Source: Chloroflexaceae bacterium UBA1466 (GTDB lineage Bacteria > Chloroflexota > Chloroflexia > Chloroflexales > Chloroflexaceae). Taken from it: DNA of 12,913 bases. Shown here one piece after another: positions 1 through 6,229 of the stretch. Below the pieces are notes generated by a model. The model did no database searches. It saw nothing but the letters and a program-made list of their open reading frames with translations, and was not told the DNA's origin. The translations under genes were made by a program, and so were the position numbers. Positions within the stretch are counted from its first letter, which is position 1. Every line of letters begins with the position of its first letter. The stretch covers positions 1 through 12,913 of the forward strand of contig DCSM01000008.1 in NCBI GenBank assembly GCA_002325605.1, in the 5' to 3' direction.

Positions 1-441
1 CGCAAAAGCAGTGAACGACGGACATTTTTGAAGACTGTAGCTTCCATTTCAGCTACCTTGATTTGCTTTGAAGCCCCACATCGCCTTTTAGAAACTCTTA
101 AAGATTTGTTGCTAGTTTTGGGGGATCGGCAGATCGTTGCGGCCCGCGAATTGACCAAATTGTACGAAGAGTTAGTCCGAACAAAGATCAGCCAGGCTCT
201 TGAGCATTTCAAAAATCAAGCCCCACGAGGTGAATTTACTTTAGTTATCGAAGGATTAAAACAAGATTCCTCAACTTCAAACAACTTTTATGATGAAGAA
301 CTTATTATTCAAAAGCTGCAAACCTTACACACCGATGGGCAAAGTGGAAGCTTTGCGGCACGGATAGTATCAAAAGAATTAAATTTGACGAAAAGTGTTG
401 TCTATGCAATTTGGCTCAAGCTCTATGGGGAAGAAAGTTGA
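1..441 (+). CDS. rsmI: 16S rRNA (cytidine1402-2'-O)-methyltransferase RsmI, 3' part
   Basis: The gene is cut by the window start; the open frame runs in from base 1 and ends at TGA 439-441. The visible 146 residues match the C-terminal half of RsmI, which 2'-O-methylates C1402 of 16S rRNA using SAM. Seen directly: the family signature FEAPHRL followed by a leucine-rich stretch, then GDRQIVAARELTKLYEE, then EFTLVIEG at the end of the methylase fold. After a short linker comes the small C-terminal helical domain (SFAARIVSKELNL, then VVYAIWLKL) typical of the family. The N-terminal SAM-binding half is outside the window. A terminator follows about 30 bases downstream, so this is the last gene of its unit and unrelated to the photosynthesis genes. 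Confidence 0.92.
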   Translation, partial: RKSSERRTFLKTVASISATLICFEAPHRLLETLKDLLLVLGDRQIVAARELTKLYEELVRTKISQALEHFKNQAPRGEFTLVIEGLKQDSSTSNNFYDEELIIQKLQTLHTDGQSGSFAARIVSKELNLTKSVVYAIWLKLYGEES

Positions 442-469
442 ATTAAATTGCTTTATAATCAGGAAAAGC

Positions 470-520
470 AAAGCAAGAGATCTACAGGTTTTGAAAACTT
501 GGCAGGTATCTTGCTTTTTT
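470..520 (+). terminator. Intrinsic terminator after rsmI
   Basis: AAAGCAAG (470-477) pairs perfectly with CTTGCTTT (510-517), extended by A478-T509. An inner GTTTT/AAAAC pairing sits in the loop, and the 3' arm runs into six T residues (515-520). This is a standard rho-independent terminator ending the rsmI transcript. Confidence 0.75.
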
Positions 521-566
521 AGAAAGTTAAAGGCTAGTTTTAAGCTGTTCAAGCAAGGCTTATCTT

Positions 567-595
567 TTGACGCAATTCATTTCATTTGGTAGAAT
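567..595 (+). promoter_or_regulatory. Sigma-70-type promoter of the SDR gene
   Basis: TTGACG (567-572), a 17-base spacer and TAGAAT (590-595). Transcription would start near 602, which leaves only about 6 bases before ATG 608 but a normal 30-base leader before TTG 632. It therefore supports the TTG start of the downstream gene. Confidence 0.65.
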
Positions 596-616
596 AGCCC
601 AATTAGAATGGGTTTG

Positions 617-625
617 AAAGGAGGT
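617..625 (+). promoter_or_regulatory. Ribosome binding site that decides a TTG start
   Basis: AAAGGAGGT is a nearly full anti-Shine-Dalgarno match. It ends 6 bases before TTG 632 and lies downstream of the in-frame ATG 608, so translation should begin at TTG 632 and not at the ATG. Confidence 0.8.
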
Positions 626-631
626 TTTCCT

Positions 632-1411
632 TTGAATCTTCAGAATCGAGTGGCCGTCATTACGGGCGCATCCAGCGGAATCGGTGAAGCAACGGCGCTC
701 CAATTTGCCGCGCAAGGCGCAAAAGTGATTTTAGTTGCCCGTTCGGGCGCAAAACTCACCGAACTCCAGCAGCGAATTTTAGCGCAGGGCCAAGAAGCGC
801 AGGTTATCCCGACTGATGTTAGCGATGCTGCCCAAGTTAAGCAACTTGCTGCTCAAGCCTTAGCCCACTATGGTCAAGTTGATCTTTTGATCAACGGCGC
901 AGGGTTTGGAATTTGGGAAAGTTTCCCAAAAGCCAATTTTGCCGATCTTGAAGAGATGCTGCAGGTTAATCTTTACGGGACCGTGCGCTGTATTGAGGCT
1001 TTTTTGCCCCAGATGTTAGCCCGCAAACAAGGCCAGATCATCAACATCGCGTCGCTGGCTGGGCTGCTTTCATTTCCTAACTTTACTTTCTATAGTGCAA
1101 CCAAATTTGCTGTTGTAGGCTTTACGCGCTCGCTCCAGCTTGACCTTCAAGGGACAGGCGTGAAGTGCGCTTTGGTTTGCCCTGGAATCGTCCGCACGGC
1201 CTTTTACGAGCGGGCTAATGTGGAGAAATTGGGCCGAGCGAGCCAGCGGCTCCCGTGGCTGGAAGCTGAGGAGGTAGCGCAAGCCATTGTCCAAGCCAGT
1301 AAAAAGGAGAGCAACGGCGAGATTATTTTACCGGTCACAGCCCGGCCTTTGGTCGCGCTCGCGGGAGCCAGCCCGGCTCTGGCAAAATGGTTGCTGCGCC
1401 GCCTGGGCTAA
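632..1411 (+). CDS. Short-chain dehydrogenase/reductase (classical SDR)
   Basis: A 259-residue classical SDR with an NAD(P)H-binding Rossmann fold. Seen directly: the TGASSGIG cofactor motif at residues 11-18, NGAG at 88-91, N113 in the QVNLYG segment, the catalytic S141 in NIAS, and Y154/K158 in YSATK, followed by the PG segment (CPGIVRT) after the active site. The start is taken as TTG 632, because AAAGGAGGT at 617-625 is spaced correctly for it and the protein then begins MNLQNRVAVITG as SDRs usually do. The C-terminal part (residues about 220-259) is hydrophobic with Ala/Leu, as in membrane-associated SDR subfamilies. The substrate cannot be predicted. It lies between rsmI and the puf genes with its own promoter, so a photosynthetic role is not implied. 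No terminator is evident between its stop and the puf promoter. Confidence 0.9.
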   Translation: MNLQNRVAVITGASSGIGEATALQFAAQGAKVILVARSGAKLTELQQRILAQGQEAQVIPTDVSDAAQVKQLAAQALAHYGQVDLLINGAGFGIWESFPKANFADLEEMLQVNLYGTVRCIEAFLPQMLARKQGQIINIASLAGLLSFPNFTFYSATKFAVVGFTRSLQLDLQGTGVKCALVCPGIVRTAFYERANVEKLGRASQRLPWLEAEEVAQAIVQASKKESNGEIILPVTARPLVALAGASPALAKWLLRRLG

Positions 1412-1450
1412 GGCTTCTTTAAGGGCGCGATCTGGGTTGGTTTCTTTAAC

Positions 1451-1479
1451 TTGACAACATCCTATCGCTGTAATATACT
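1451..1479 (+). promoter_or_regulatory. Promoter of the pufLM operon
   Basis: TTGACA (1451-1456), a 17-base spacer and TATACT (1474-1479) form a near-consensus housekeeping promoter. The predicted start is near 1486, giving a leader of about 157 nt before pufL. No TGT-N12-ACA (PpsR/CrtJ-type) operator is visible around it. Strength close to consensus suggests constitutive or post-transcriptional control; this is inference. Confidence 0.75.
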
Positions 1480-1485
1480 TGACTT

Positions 1486-1642
1486 CAAAGTAGAGATTTT
1501 ATCTTTCATGCAAAAAACCTCCGTAAAAACGTTGAGGTTGCCCAGCAGTTGAAGCCTGGGCTGTTTTGGGGCATAAAAATGGTGGAAGTTGGCGTTGCGA
1601 AGTTTCCATAAAATGCGCGAAAGCGCCTGAAAGGAAGCAGGG
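1486..1642 (+). promoter_or_regulatory. Structured 5' leader of pufL
   Basis: Three separate hairpins are seen. Hairpin 1 (1516-1539): AACCTC+CGT pairs with ACG+GAGGTT around an AAAA loop, with a TT bulge. Hairpin 2 (1540-1561): GCCCAG pairs with CTGGGC. Hairpin 3 (1615-1626): GCGC-GAAA-GCGC, a GNRA tetraloop. Hairpin 3 ends 4 bases before the AAGGA ribosome binding site (1631-1635), which itself stays free. There is no U-tract, so none of them looks like a terminator. Stabilising the puf mRNA or tuning translation is plausible but unproven. No known riboswitch consensus was recognised. Confidence 0.45.
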
Positions 1643-2539
1643 ATGAGTGCTGTGGTTTTGGATGGAAGTCGCTCGACACGTGTGATCGGAGGCCGGACTC
1701 TTGCCCAAATTGAGGCCGACTTCCGTAAGCCAGGAAGAACCTTCTTTGGGGACATCTTTGGCTTTGATCCGTTCGACTTTTGGGTAGGGCCCTTTTTCGT
1801 TGGGTTGTGGGGCGTAACAGCGATTTTGGGGATTATCATCGGGGTCTATTTCTACGCCGATGCGGTAATTTTCCACGGTCCCTATAGCTACGCCCAGAAC
1901 TTCATTGCGGGCAGACTGGTTCCGCCACCAGCTGCGGTAGGCCTGGGTTTGGCTGCTCCCGGAACGGAAGGTTTTAAGTGGCAAATGACCGTTCTCTTTG
2001 CCTCACTAACCTTCTTTAGTTGGATGATGCGGCAAGCTGATATTTGCCGCAAGCTCGAATTGGGTTATCACGTTCCGCTGTCCTACAGCGTGGTTTTCTC
2101 GGCCTGGTTGACCCTCCAGGTTGTTCGCCCCATCGCCATGGGTCGCTGGTCGGAAGGTTTTGTTCTGGGTGTTCTCCCCCACTTGGATTGGATTATCGAG
2201 TTTGGCTATCGCTACAACAATTTCTTCTACAATCCTTTCCATGCGCTTGGAATCACGGGCCTTTTCACCTCCACGCTGTTGCTCGGAATGCACGGATCAG
2301 CAATTCTGAGCGCGACGCAGTGTCGGAGCGCAGACCCCGAAGCCAGTTTGCACAACTTCTGGCGGGACATCGTCGGCTACTCGATTGGGGAAGATGGCAT
2401 CCATCGTCTCGCTACCCTCGTAGCGGCGGGAGCCGTGCTGGTCTCTAACCTTTGTATCCTCTCCTCCGGCTGGCTCGTAAAAGACTGGGTCGGCTTCTGG
2501 CTTTTCTGGAATAATCTCCCCTGGTGGCGTGGGGTTTGA
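1643..2539 (+). CDS. pufL: Type II photosynthetic reaction centre L subunit
   Basis: A 298-residue membrane protein with five transmembrane helices (roughly 46-72, 113-136, 143-166, 198-225, 253-280). It binds the primary donor, accessory bacteriochlorophyll and quinone of the type II reaction centre. Ligands seen, with purple-bacterial numbers in brackets: H180 in PHLDW (L153, accessory BChl), H200 in NPFH (L173, special pair), H217 in MHGS (L190) and H254 in GIHRLA (L230), the latter two for the non-haem iron. The position five residues before the special-pair ligand (L168, His in Rhodobacter) is F195. The QB-side acidic pair L212/L213 of Rhodobacter is not conserved here (L236, H237 by my alignment). 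Start ATG 1643 has AAGGA at 1631-1635. The gene is separate from pufM, unlike the fused L-M gene known from Roseiflexus. Confidence 0.96.
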   Translation: MSAVVLDGSRSTRVIGGRTLAQIEADFRKPGRTFFGDIFGFDPFDFWVGPFFVGLWGVTAILGIIIGVYFYADAVIFHGPYSYAQNFIAGRLVPPPAAVGLGLAAPGTEGFKWQMTVLFASLTFFSWMMRQADICRKLELGYHVPLSYSVVFSAWLTLQVVRPIAMGRWSEGFVLGVLPHLDWIIEFGYRYNNFFYNPFHALGITGLFTSTLLLGMHGSAILSATQCRSADPEASLHNFWRDIVGYSIGEDGIHRLATLVAAGAVLVSNLCILSSGWLVKDWVGFWLFWNNLPWWRGV

Positions 2540-2553
2540 TAAAGGAGTAATTT

Positions 2554-3519
2554 ATGGCAATCCAAAGCTTTGGAGAGAGACCAGTTATTGACGCGGACAT
2601 TGGGGGAAGTAACGGACGAATTGGGCAACCGATTCACATTCAACTGCTGGACTTTTTCGGCGAGACCCAGCTTGGCCCGATCTATCTTGGGGTCTGGGGC
2701 GCGATTGCGTTCATTAGCGGTTCAATGTTCGCCTTCATCTGGCTGATGACAATGTTCGCGCAAGTCGGCTACAATCCCGTAGCTTTTGTCAAATATTTCG
2801 CGGTGCTGCAAATCGACCCACCTTCTGCCGCCTATGGGCTACAATGGGCCCCCTTTAATCAAGGTGGTTGGTGGCTAACGAGTACCTTCTTCCTGACGCT
2901 TTCCCTTCTGGCGTGGGAAATGCGCCTCTGGACACGGGCTTTAGCACATAATATCAAACCCTATTTGGCTTATGGCTTTAGCTCGGCGCTGGCTCTCTAC
3001 CTAGTAATCTACATTTTCCGCCCGATGGCAATGGGTAACTGGTCTGAAGCCCCAAGCCACGGGATCAAAGCCCTGCTTGATTGGACAAACAACGTCAGTG
3101 TGCGGTATGGTAATTTCTACTATAACCCCTTCCACATGGTCTCGATTTTCTTCCTTTTAGGTTCGACAGTTTTGCTCTCCATGCACGGCGCGACAGTTTG
3201 GTCGGCGGAAAAGTTTGGAGCCCACGAGGAAATCGCCGAGATTGAAGCACCAGGAACGGGTACAGAACGCGCCCAGCTTTTGTGGCGCTGGGTCATGGGG
3301 TTCAATGCCAATGCCTATAGCATTCACTTGTGGGCCTTTTGGTTTGCATGGCTGATGGGCATTACAGGTGCAATTGGCATCTTCATTTCGGGTACTTTGG
3401 TGCATGATTGGTTCAAATGGGCGATTGAGGCTGGGGTCAATTATCCCCAACTTCCCTATCCTAATGTGAGTGTGCCTCCCCCTCCCCCTTTACCAACGGT
3501 AGTTCCCCCAGGGATGTAA
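2554..3519 (+). CDS. pufM: Type II photosynthetic reaction centre M subunit, Chloroflexus type
   Basis: A 321-residue partner of PufL with five membrane helices (about 43-68, 106-130, 140-160, 192-218, 256-285). It completes the pigment and QA sites. Seen: special-pair ligand H194 in NPFH (M202), iron ligands H211 (M219), H258 (M266) and E226 (M234), and the QA-stacking W244 (M252). L174 in ALLDW replaces the M182 histidine, so the inactive-branch accessory site should hold bacteriopheophytin, as in Chloroflexus. L202 stands where Rhodobacter has Tyr M210. The protein ends in a Pro-rich tail with a run of five prolines (residues about 299-321), predicted to be periplasmic given five helices and a cytoplasmic N-terminus. 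AAAGGAG (2541-2547) precedes ATG 2554; the gap from pufL is 14 bases, so the two are co-transcribed. No pufB, pufA or pufC follows. Confidence 0.96.
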   Translation: MAIQSFGERPVIDADIGGSNGRIGQPIHIQLLDFFGETQLGPIYLGVWGAIAFISGSMFAFIWLMTMFAQVGYNPVAFVKYFAVLQIDPPSAAYGLQWAPFNQGGWWLTSTFFLTLSLLAWEMRLWTRALAHNIKPYLAYGFSSALALYLVIYIFRPMAMGNWSEAPSHGIKALLDWTNNVSVRYGNFYYNPFHMVSIFFLLGSTVLLSMHGATVWSAEKFGAHEEIAEIEAPGTGTERAQLLWRWVMGFNANAYSIHLWAFWFAWLMGITGAIGIFISGTLVHDWFKWAIEAGVNYPQLPYPNVSVPPPPPLPTVVPPGM

Positions 3520-3546
3520 GCGTTGGGAAGTCTCGCTCCTTCTTCC

Positions 3547-3590
3547 AAAGCCCGTTGGCGTGGATTTTTCCCGCAGCGGGCTTTACCTTT
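3547..3590 (+). terminator. Intrinsic terminator after pufM
   Basis: AAAGCCCG (3547-3554) pairs with CGGGCTTT (3577-3584). Inside it GCG (3558-3560) pairs with CGC (3572-3574) and GG (3562-3563) with CC (3570-3571), around an ATTTTT loop. It is followed by ACC and TTTT. The T-tract is interrupted, so termination may be incomplete, but the stem is strong and the next promoter begins 14 bases later. Confidence 0.65.
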
Positions 3591-3603
3591 TCCCAAAGCG
3601 CAT

Positions 3604-3631
3604 TTGCGGATTTTTGCACTTATGATATAAT
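3604..3631 (+). promoter_or_regulatory. Extended -10 promoter of the bch operon
   Basis: TATAAT (3626-3631) is a perfect -10 preceded by TGA (3623-3625), an extended -10 motif. TTGCGG (3604-3609) lies 16 bases upstream as a fair -35. Transcription should start near 3638, leaving a leader of about 190 nt before bchJ. Confidence 0.65.
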
Positions 3632-3682
3632 CTTTCTGTGTTTTCTTCTAGTATGAAACCTAATTTATTTTCCATATAGGAA

Positions 3683-3810
3683 TCAACAGCTTTAGCTGTT
3701 GAGCCCCGGCTAAAACCGGGGATTCCGAGGGGAAACCCCGGCTTCGATTTGGAAGCCACGGCCCACCAGGTGAGGTTTCAGAGTCCCGAATGGCTCTAAA
3801 AGAGGCATTC
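3683..3810 (+). promoter_or_regulatory. Hairpin-rich leader of bchJ, possible IS200/IS605-type remnant
   Basis: This 310-base gap between pufM and bchJ contains consecutive hairpins: TCAACAGC-TTTA-GCTGTTGA (3683-3702), CCCCGG/CCGGGG (3704-3721), GGGG-AAA-CCCC (3729-3739), GGCTTC/GAAGCC (3740-3757), a short CC-CAC/GTG-GG stem (3762-3775) and GAATG-G-CTCT/AGAG-G-CATTC with one G-G mismatch (3788-3810). The chain ending in a small stem and TTTCA (3776-3780) resembles, from memory, the non-coding right end (omega-RNA region) of IS200/IS605 elements. There is no tnpA or tnpB. It could equally be a native structured leader. The last hairpin buries AGAGG, the only Shine-Dalgarno-like sequence near bchJ. 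Confidence 0.35.
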
Positions 3811-3830
3811 TTGGCTGCTTGACTACAACT

Positions 3831-4421
3831 ATGACACACGCTAAAATTGGCCCAAATTCCATTATTCAGACGGTTCAAGCCTTAAAAAATATCTATGGCC
3901 CCCCCAAAGCTCTTGAAATTCTGCACCAGGTGGGGCGAGCCGACCTACCCGATAACCTTCCAACCGCGATGGTTGCCGAGCAGGACTTCTTCTCTCTCGT
4001 CCACGCTTTGACAACTCCTTTGAACCCCGATGAGTTAGTCCAGGTTTTAACGCTCGCTGGTCAATTGACAGCAGCTTACCTGCTCAAACATCGAATTCCC
4101 AAGCCTTTTCAGCAACTTCTAAAGCTTCTGCCCCGCCAAGTAGGCCTTCCTTTATTTATGTTTGTCATTGGCAAAAATGCTTGGACTTTTGTGGGCAGTG
4201 GCCAATTTCGGTTTGTGAATGGCCCTGAACCAATGATCATTCTTGCGAATCAAGCCCCTGAAACAGAAGACCAAACTCAAAAAATTGCTTGTAGTTTTTA
4301 TCGGGGCACGTTTGAGAAGTTGCTTCAAACACTTATTGAACCCAAGACTCTTGTTAGAAAAGCAGAACATCTCACAATGAATGATGTTCGCTGTGCTTAT
4401 ACCATTACATTTTCAGGTTAA
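3831..4421 (+). CDS. bchJ: BchJ, V4R-domain protein of bacteriochlorophyll synthesis
   Basis: A 196-residue soluble protein beginning MTHAKIGPNSIIQTV, the usual BchJ opening, with a C-terminal V4R (4-vinyl reductase) domain over roughly residues 120-196. The family was first assigned to vinyl reduction of the porphyrin, but genetic work in green sulfur bacteria assigned 8-vinyl reduction to another enzyme (BciA), and BchJ is now often viewed as a tetrapyrrole carrier or chaperone. The V4R cysteine pattern is only partly kept: C near the start of the domain and C near its end are present, while the usual E-x-x-C position reads AEHLT. Start choice is uncertain. ATG 3831 lacks a Shine-Dalgarno sequence, and an in-frame TTG at 3819 is an alternative. 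It is first in the operon, 14 bases before bchE. Confidence 0.85.
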   Translation: MTHAKIGPNSIIQTVQALKNIYGPPKALEILHQVGRADLPDNLPTAMVAEQDFFSLVHALTTPLNPDELVQVLTLAGQLTAAYLLKHRIPKPFQQLLKLLPRQVGLPLFMFVIGKNAWTFVGSGQFRFVNGPEPMIILANQAPETEDQTQKIACSFYRGTFEKLLQTLIEPKTLVRKAEHLTMNDVRCAYTITFSG

Positions 4422-4435
4422 TTAAGGAGTACATG

Positions 4436-6172
4436 ATGCGAATCTTAATGATTCAGCCAAATTATCACGCTGGAGGAGCAGAAATTGCGGGCAATTGGCC
4501 CCCAAGCTGGGCCCCTTATTTGGGGGGGGCAATCAAAAATGCTGGTTATACAAACGTGCGCTTTATCGATGCAATGGCCGAAGATATACCCCATGAGGTT
4601 TTAGCTGAAGTCATCCGCAAGTCGGAAGCTGACGTAATCATGGCCACCGCCATTACGCCGATGATCTACAAAGCCCAGGAAACTCTGAAAATTGCCCGTG
4701 AAATGCGCCCCCAAGCGAAATTGATTTTGGGCGGAATTCACCCAACCTTCATGTATTCGCAAGTTTTCAGTGAAGCACCCTGGATTGATTACATTGTACG
4801 GGGCGAGGGTGAAGAAATCATCGTCAATCTCTTGCGCTCAATTGAAGCTGGCAGTGATCTCACTGATCGCAAAGATATTTTAGGCATTGCCTACCTCGAA
4901 AACGACGAAGTCGTAGCTACAGCAGCCCATCCTCCCATTCGACCTTTGGATAATTTGACCCCCGATTGGACCATTTTGGATTGGGATCGCTACATCTATA
5001 TCCCCTTGAATGTGCGGGTTGCTGTCCCCAATTTCGCTCGCGGTTGTCCTTTTACCTGTCGTTTCTGTTCGCAATGGAAGTTTTGGCGCGGGTATCGGAG
5101 CCGTGATCCTAAGAAATTCGTTGATGAAATTGAAGGTTTGGTTAAGAATCATAAAGTCGGCTTTTTCATTCTCGCCGATGAAGAACCAACCATCAATCGT
5201 AAGAAATTTATCACGCTTTGCAATGAGTTAGTTGACCGCAATTTGGGCATCTATTGGGGCATCAATACTCGCGTTACTGACATTTTGCGCGACCTTGATC
5301 TTCTGCCGCTCTATCGTAAAGCAGGTTTGGTACATGTTTCGCTGGGGACAGAAGCCGCTAGTCAATTGAAACTTAATCGTTTTCGCAAAGAAACAACGAT
5401 TGAGCAGAATAAGTATGCGGTCAAGATGCTGCAAAAGCATGGAATTGTTGCTGAAGCACAATTTATTATGGGCTTAGACAACGAAACCCCCGAAACCATC
5501 GAGGAAACCTACGGCTTCTCGCTTGATTGGGATCCAGATATGGTCAATTGGAATATGTATACCCCGTGGCCTTTTGCCGAGTTATTTGAGGATTTAGGCG
5601 ATAAGGTCGAGATCCGCGACTATTCCAAATACAATTTCGTAACCCCAATTATGAAGCCTGATGCAATGGAACGCGAAGATGTTTTGAAAGGGGTCTTACG
5701 CAATTATGGCCGTTTCTATATGCGTAAGTCTCTAGTTGGTTATCCATTCATCAAAGACCCCTGGAAGCGCAAGTATATGCTCGGTTGTCTGAAAGCCTTT
5801 GCCCAAACGACCCTTTCCAAACGGTTTTATGACTTAGGGCGTGTGAAGCAAAAAGGTTTCAAGACCGAGGTTGACTTTGGGTTTGATGAGAAACACGTTC
5901 TTTCTAAGGAACAATTGGCTCATGTGCAGGAAGAGCATCCTGAAATGAAGGCCGATGTGAATTTTGTGGGCACAATGGCCAAGCAACCTAAGCAGCCTGA
6001 AGCGATTTCCGCCTCTGGTGCGCCCGCTGACCTCCCTGAATTCAACGAAGAGGAAAAGCACCAGGAAGCCATCTCGGCCTGTGGTGCGCCTGCTGACCTC
6101 GAATTCAACGAAGAGGATTTTGACGAAGCTGAACTCGCTGAATTCACGGCCCCGACTGGCATGAAAATTTAA
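4436..6172 (+). CDS. bchE: Anaerobic Mg-protoporphyrin IX monomethyl ester oxidative cyclase (radical SAM, cobalamin-binding)
   Basis: BchE forms the isocyclic ring E, converting Mg-protoporphyrin IX monomethyl ester to divinyl-protochlorophyllide without O2; the inserted oxygen comes from water. Seen in the 578-residue product: an N-terminal cobalamin-binding-type domain (residues about 1-150, opening MRILMIQPNYHAGG and containing LILGGIHPT), then a radical SAM domain with the iron-sulfur CX3CX2C motif at C204, C208 and C211, then a C-terminal helical part. After about residue 515 comes an acidic tail with two near-identical 22-residue repeats. ATG 4436 is preferred over ATG 4433, because AAGGAG (4424-4429) is 6 bases from the former and only 3 from the latter. 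Eight consecutive G bases (4522-4529) lie early in the gene. No aerobic cyclase gene is in the window. Confidence 0.95.
   Translation: MRILMIQPNYHAGGAEIAGNWPPSWAPYLGGAIKNAGYTNVRFIDAMAEDIPHEVLAEVIRKSEADVIMATAITPMIYKAQETLKIAREMRPQAKLILGGIHPTFMYSQVFSEAPWIDYIVRGEGEEIIVNLLRSIEAGSDLTDRKDILGIAYLENDEVVATAAHPPIRPLDNLTPDWTILDWDRYIYIPLNVRVAVPNFARGCPFTCRFCSQWKFWRGYRSRDPKKFVDEIEGLVKNHKVGFFILADEEPTINRKKFITLCNELVDRNLGIYWGINTRVTDILRDLDLLPLYRKAGLVHVSLGTEAASQLKLNRFRKETTIEQNKYAVKMLQKHGIVAEAQFIMGLDNETPETIEETYGFSLDWDPDMVNWNMYTPWPFAELFEDLGDKVEIRDYSKYNFVTPIMKPDAMEREDVLKGVLRNYGRFYMRKSLVGYPFIKDPWKRKYMLGCLKAFAQTTLSKRFYDLGRVKQKGFKTEVDFGFDEKHVLSKEQLAHVQEEHPEMKADVNFVGTMAKQPKQPEAISASGAPADLPEFNEEEKHQEAISACGAPADLEFNEEDFDEAELAEFTAPTGMKI
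5999..6127 (+). repeat. Two-copy tandem repeat in the BchE tail
   Basis: A 66-base unit (5999-6064) is followed directly by a 63-base copy (6065-6127), encoding residues 522-543 and 544-564. Both copies read EAISA-S/C-GAPADL, then EFNEE; the second lacks one proline codon. The copies differ at several synonymous positions, so this is not a recent duplication. The encoded tail is acidic and probably disordered. Confidence 0.85.
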
Positions 6173-6190
6173 TCTTCGCGTCCACTAATT

Positions 6191-6218
6191 TGGAGGGGTA
6201 TTTTCTAATGCCCCTCCA
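6191..6218 (+). promoter_or_regulatory. 12-bp intercistronic hairpin between bchE and bchN
   Basis: Bases 6191-6202 pair with 6207-6218 over 12 positions (one G-T wobble, 6199/6210) around a TTCT tetraloop. The 5' arm holds GGAGGGG, a Shine-Dalgarno-like sequence, and the 3' arm holds an ATG (6208-6210). No U-tract follows, so it is not a terminator on this strand. It lies 11 bases before the bchN start, which has no Shine-Dalgarno of its own. It may control bchN translation or protect mRNA segments after cleavage; both are inference. Confidence 0.6.
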
Positions 6219-6229
6219 TCAGAAAAAAT

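Noticed and set aside
395..592. 65-codon open frame after rsmI on the + strand
   Set aside because: It overlaps the end of rsmI, runs through its terminator, has no ribosome site and encodes a protein with no recognisable features.
608..631. ATG 608 as start of the SDR gene
   Set aside because: It would lie about 6 bases after the predicted transcription start, and the strong AAAGGAGGT site is downstream of it, in front of TTG 632.
1412..1642. PpsR/CrtJ-type operator near the puf promoter
   Set aside because: No TGT-N12-ACA palindrome could be found in this stretch.
1499..1984. 161-codon open frame on the minus strand over the pufL start
   Set aside because: It lies antisense to the conserved pufL coding sequence and shows no family resemblance; it is a by-product of pufL codon use.
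3683..3757. CRISPR array
   Set aside because: The palindromes differ in sequence and size, with no constant repeat and spacer pattern and no cas genes.
3638..3830. Cobalamin riboswitch before bchJ-bchE (BchE is a cobalamin enzyme)
   Set aside because: No B12-box consensus or the expected multi-helix core was found; the hairpins are simple and local.
3660..3878. 72-codon minus-strand open frame across the bchJ leader
   Set aside because: It reads through the palindromes and into bchJ; the apparent peptide is explained by the repeats and has no ribosome site or homology.
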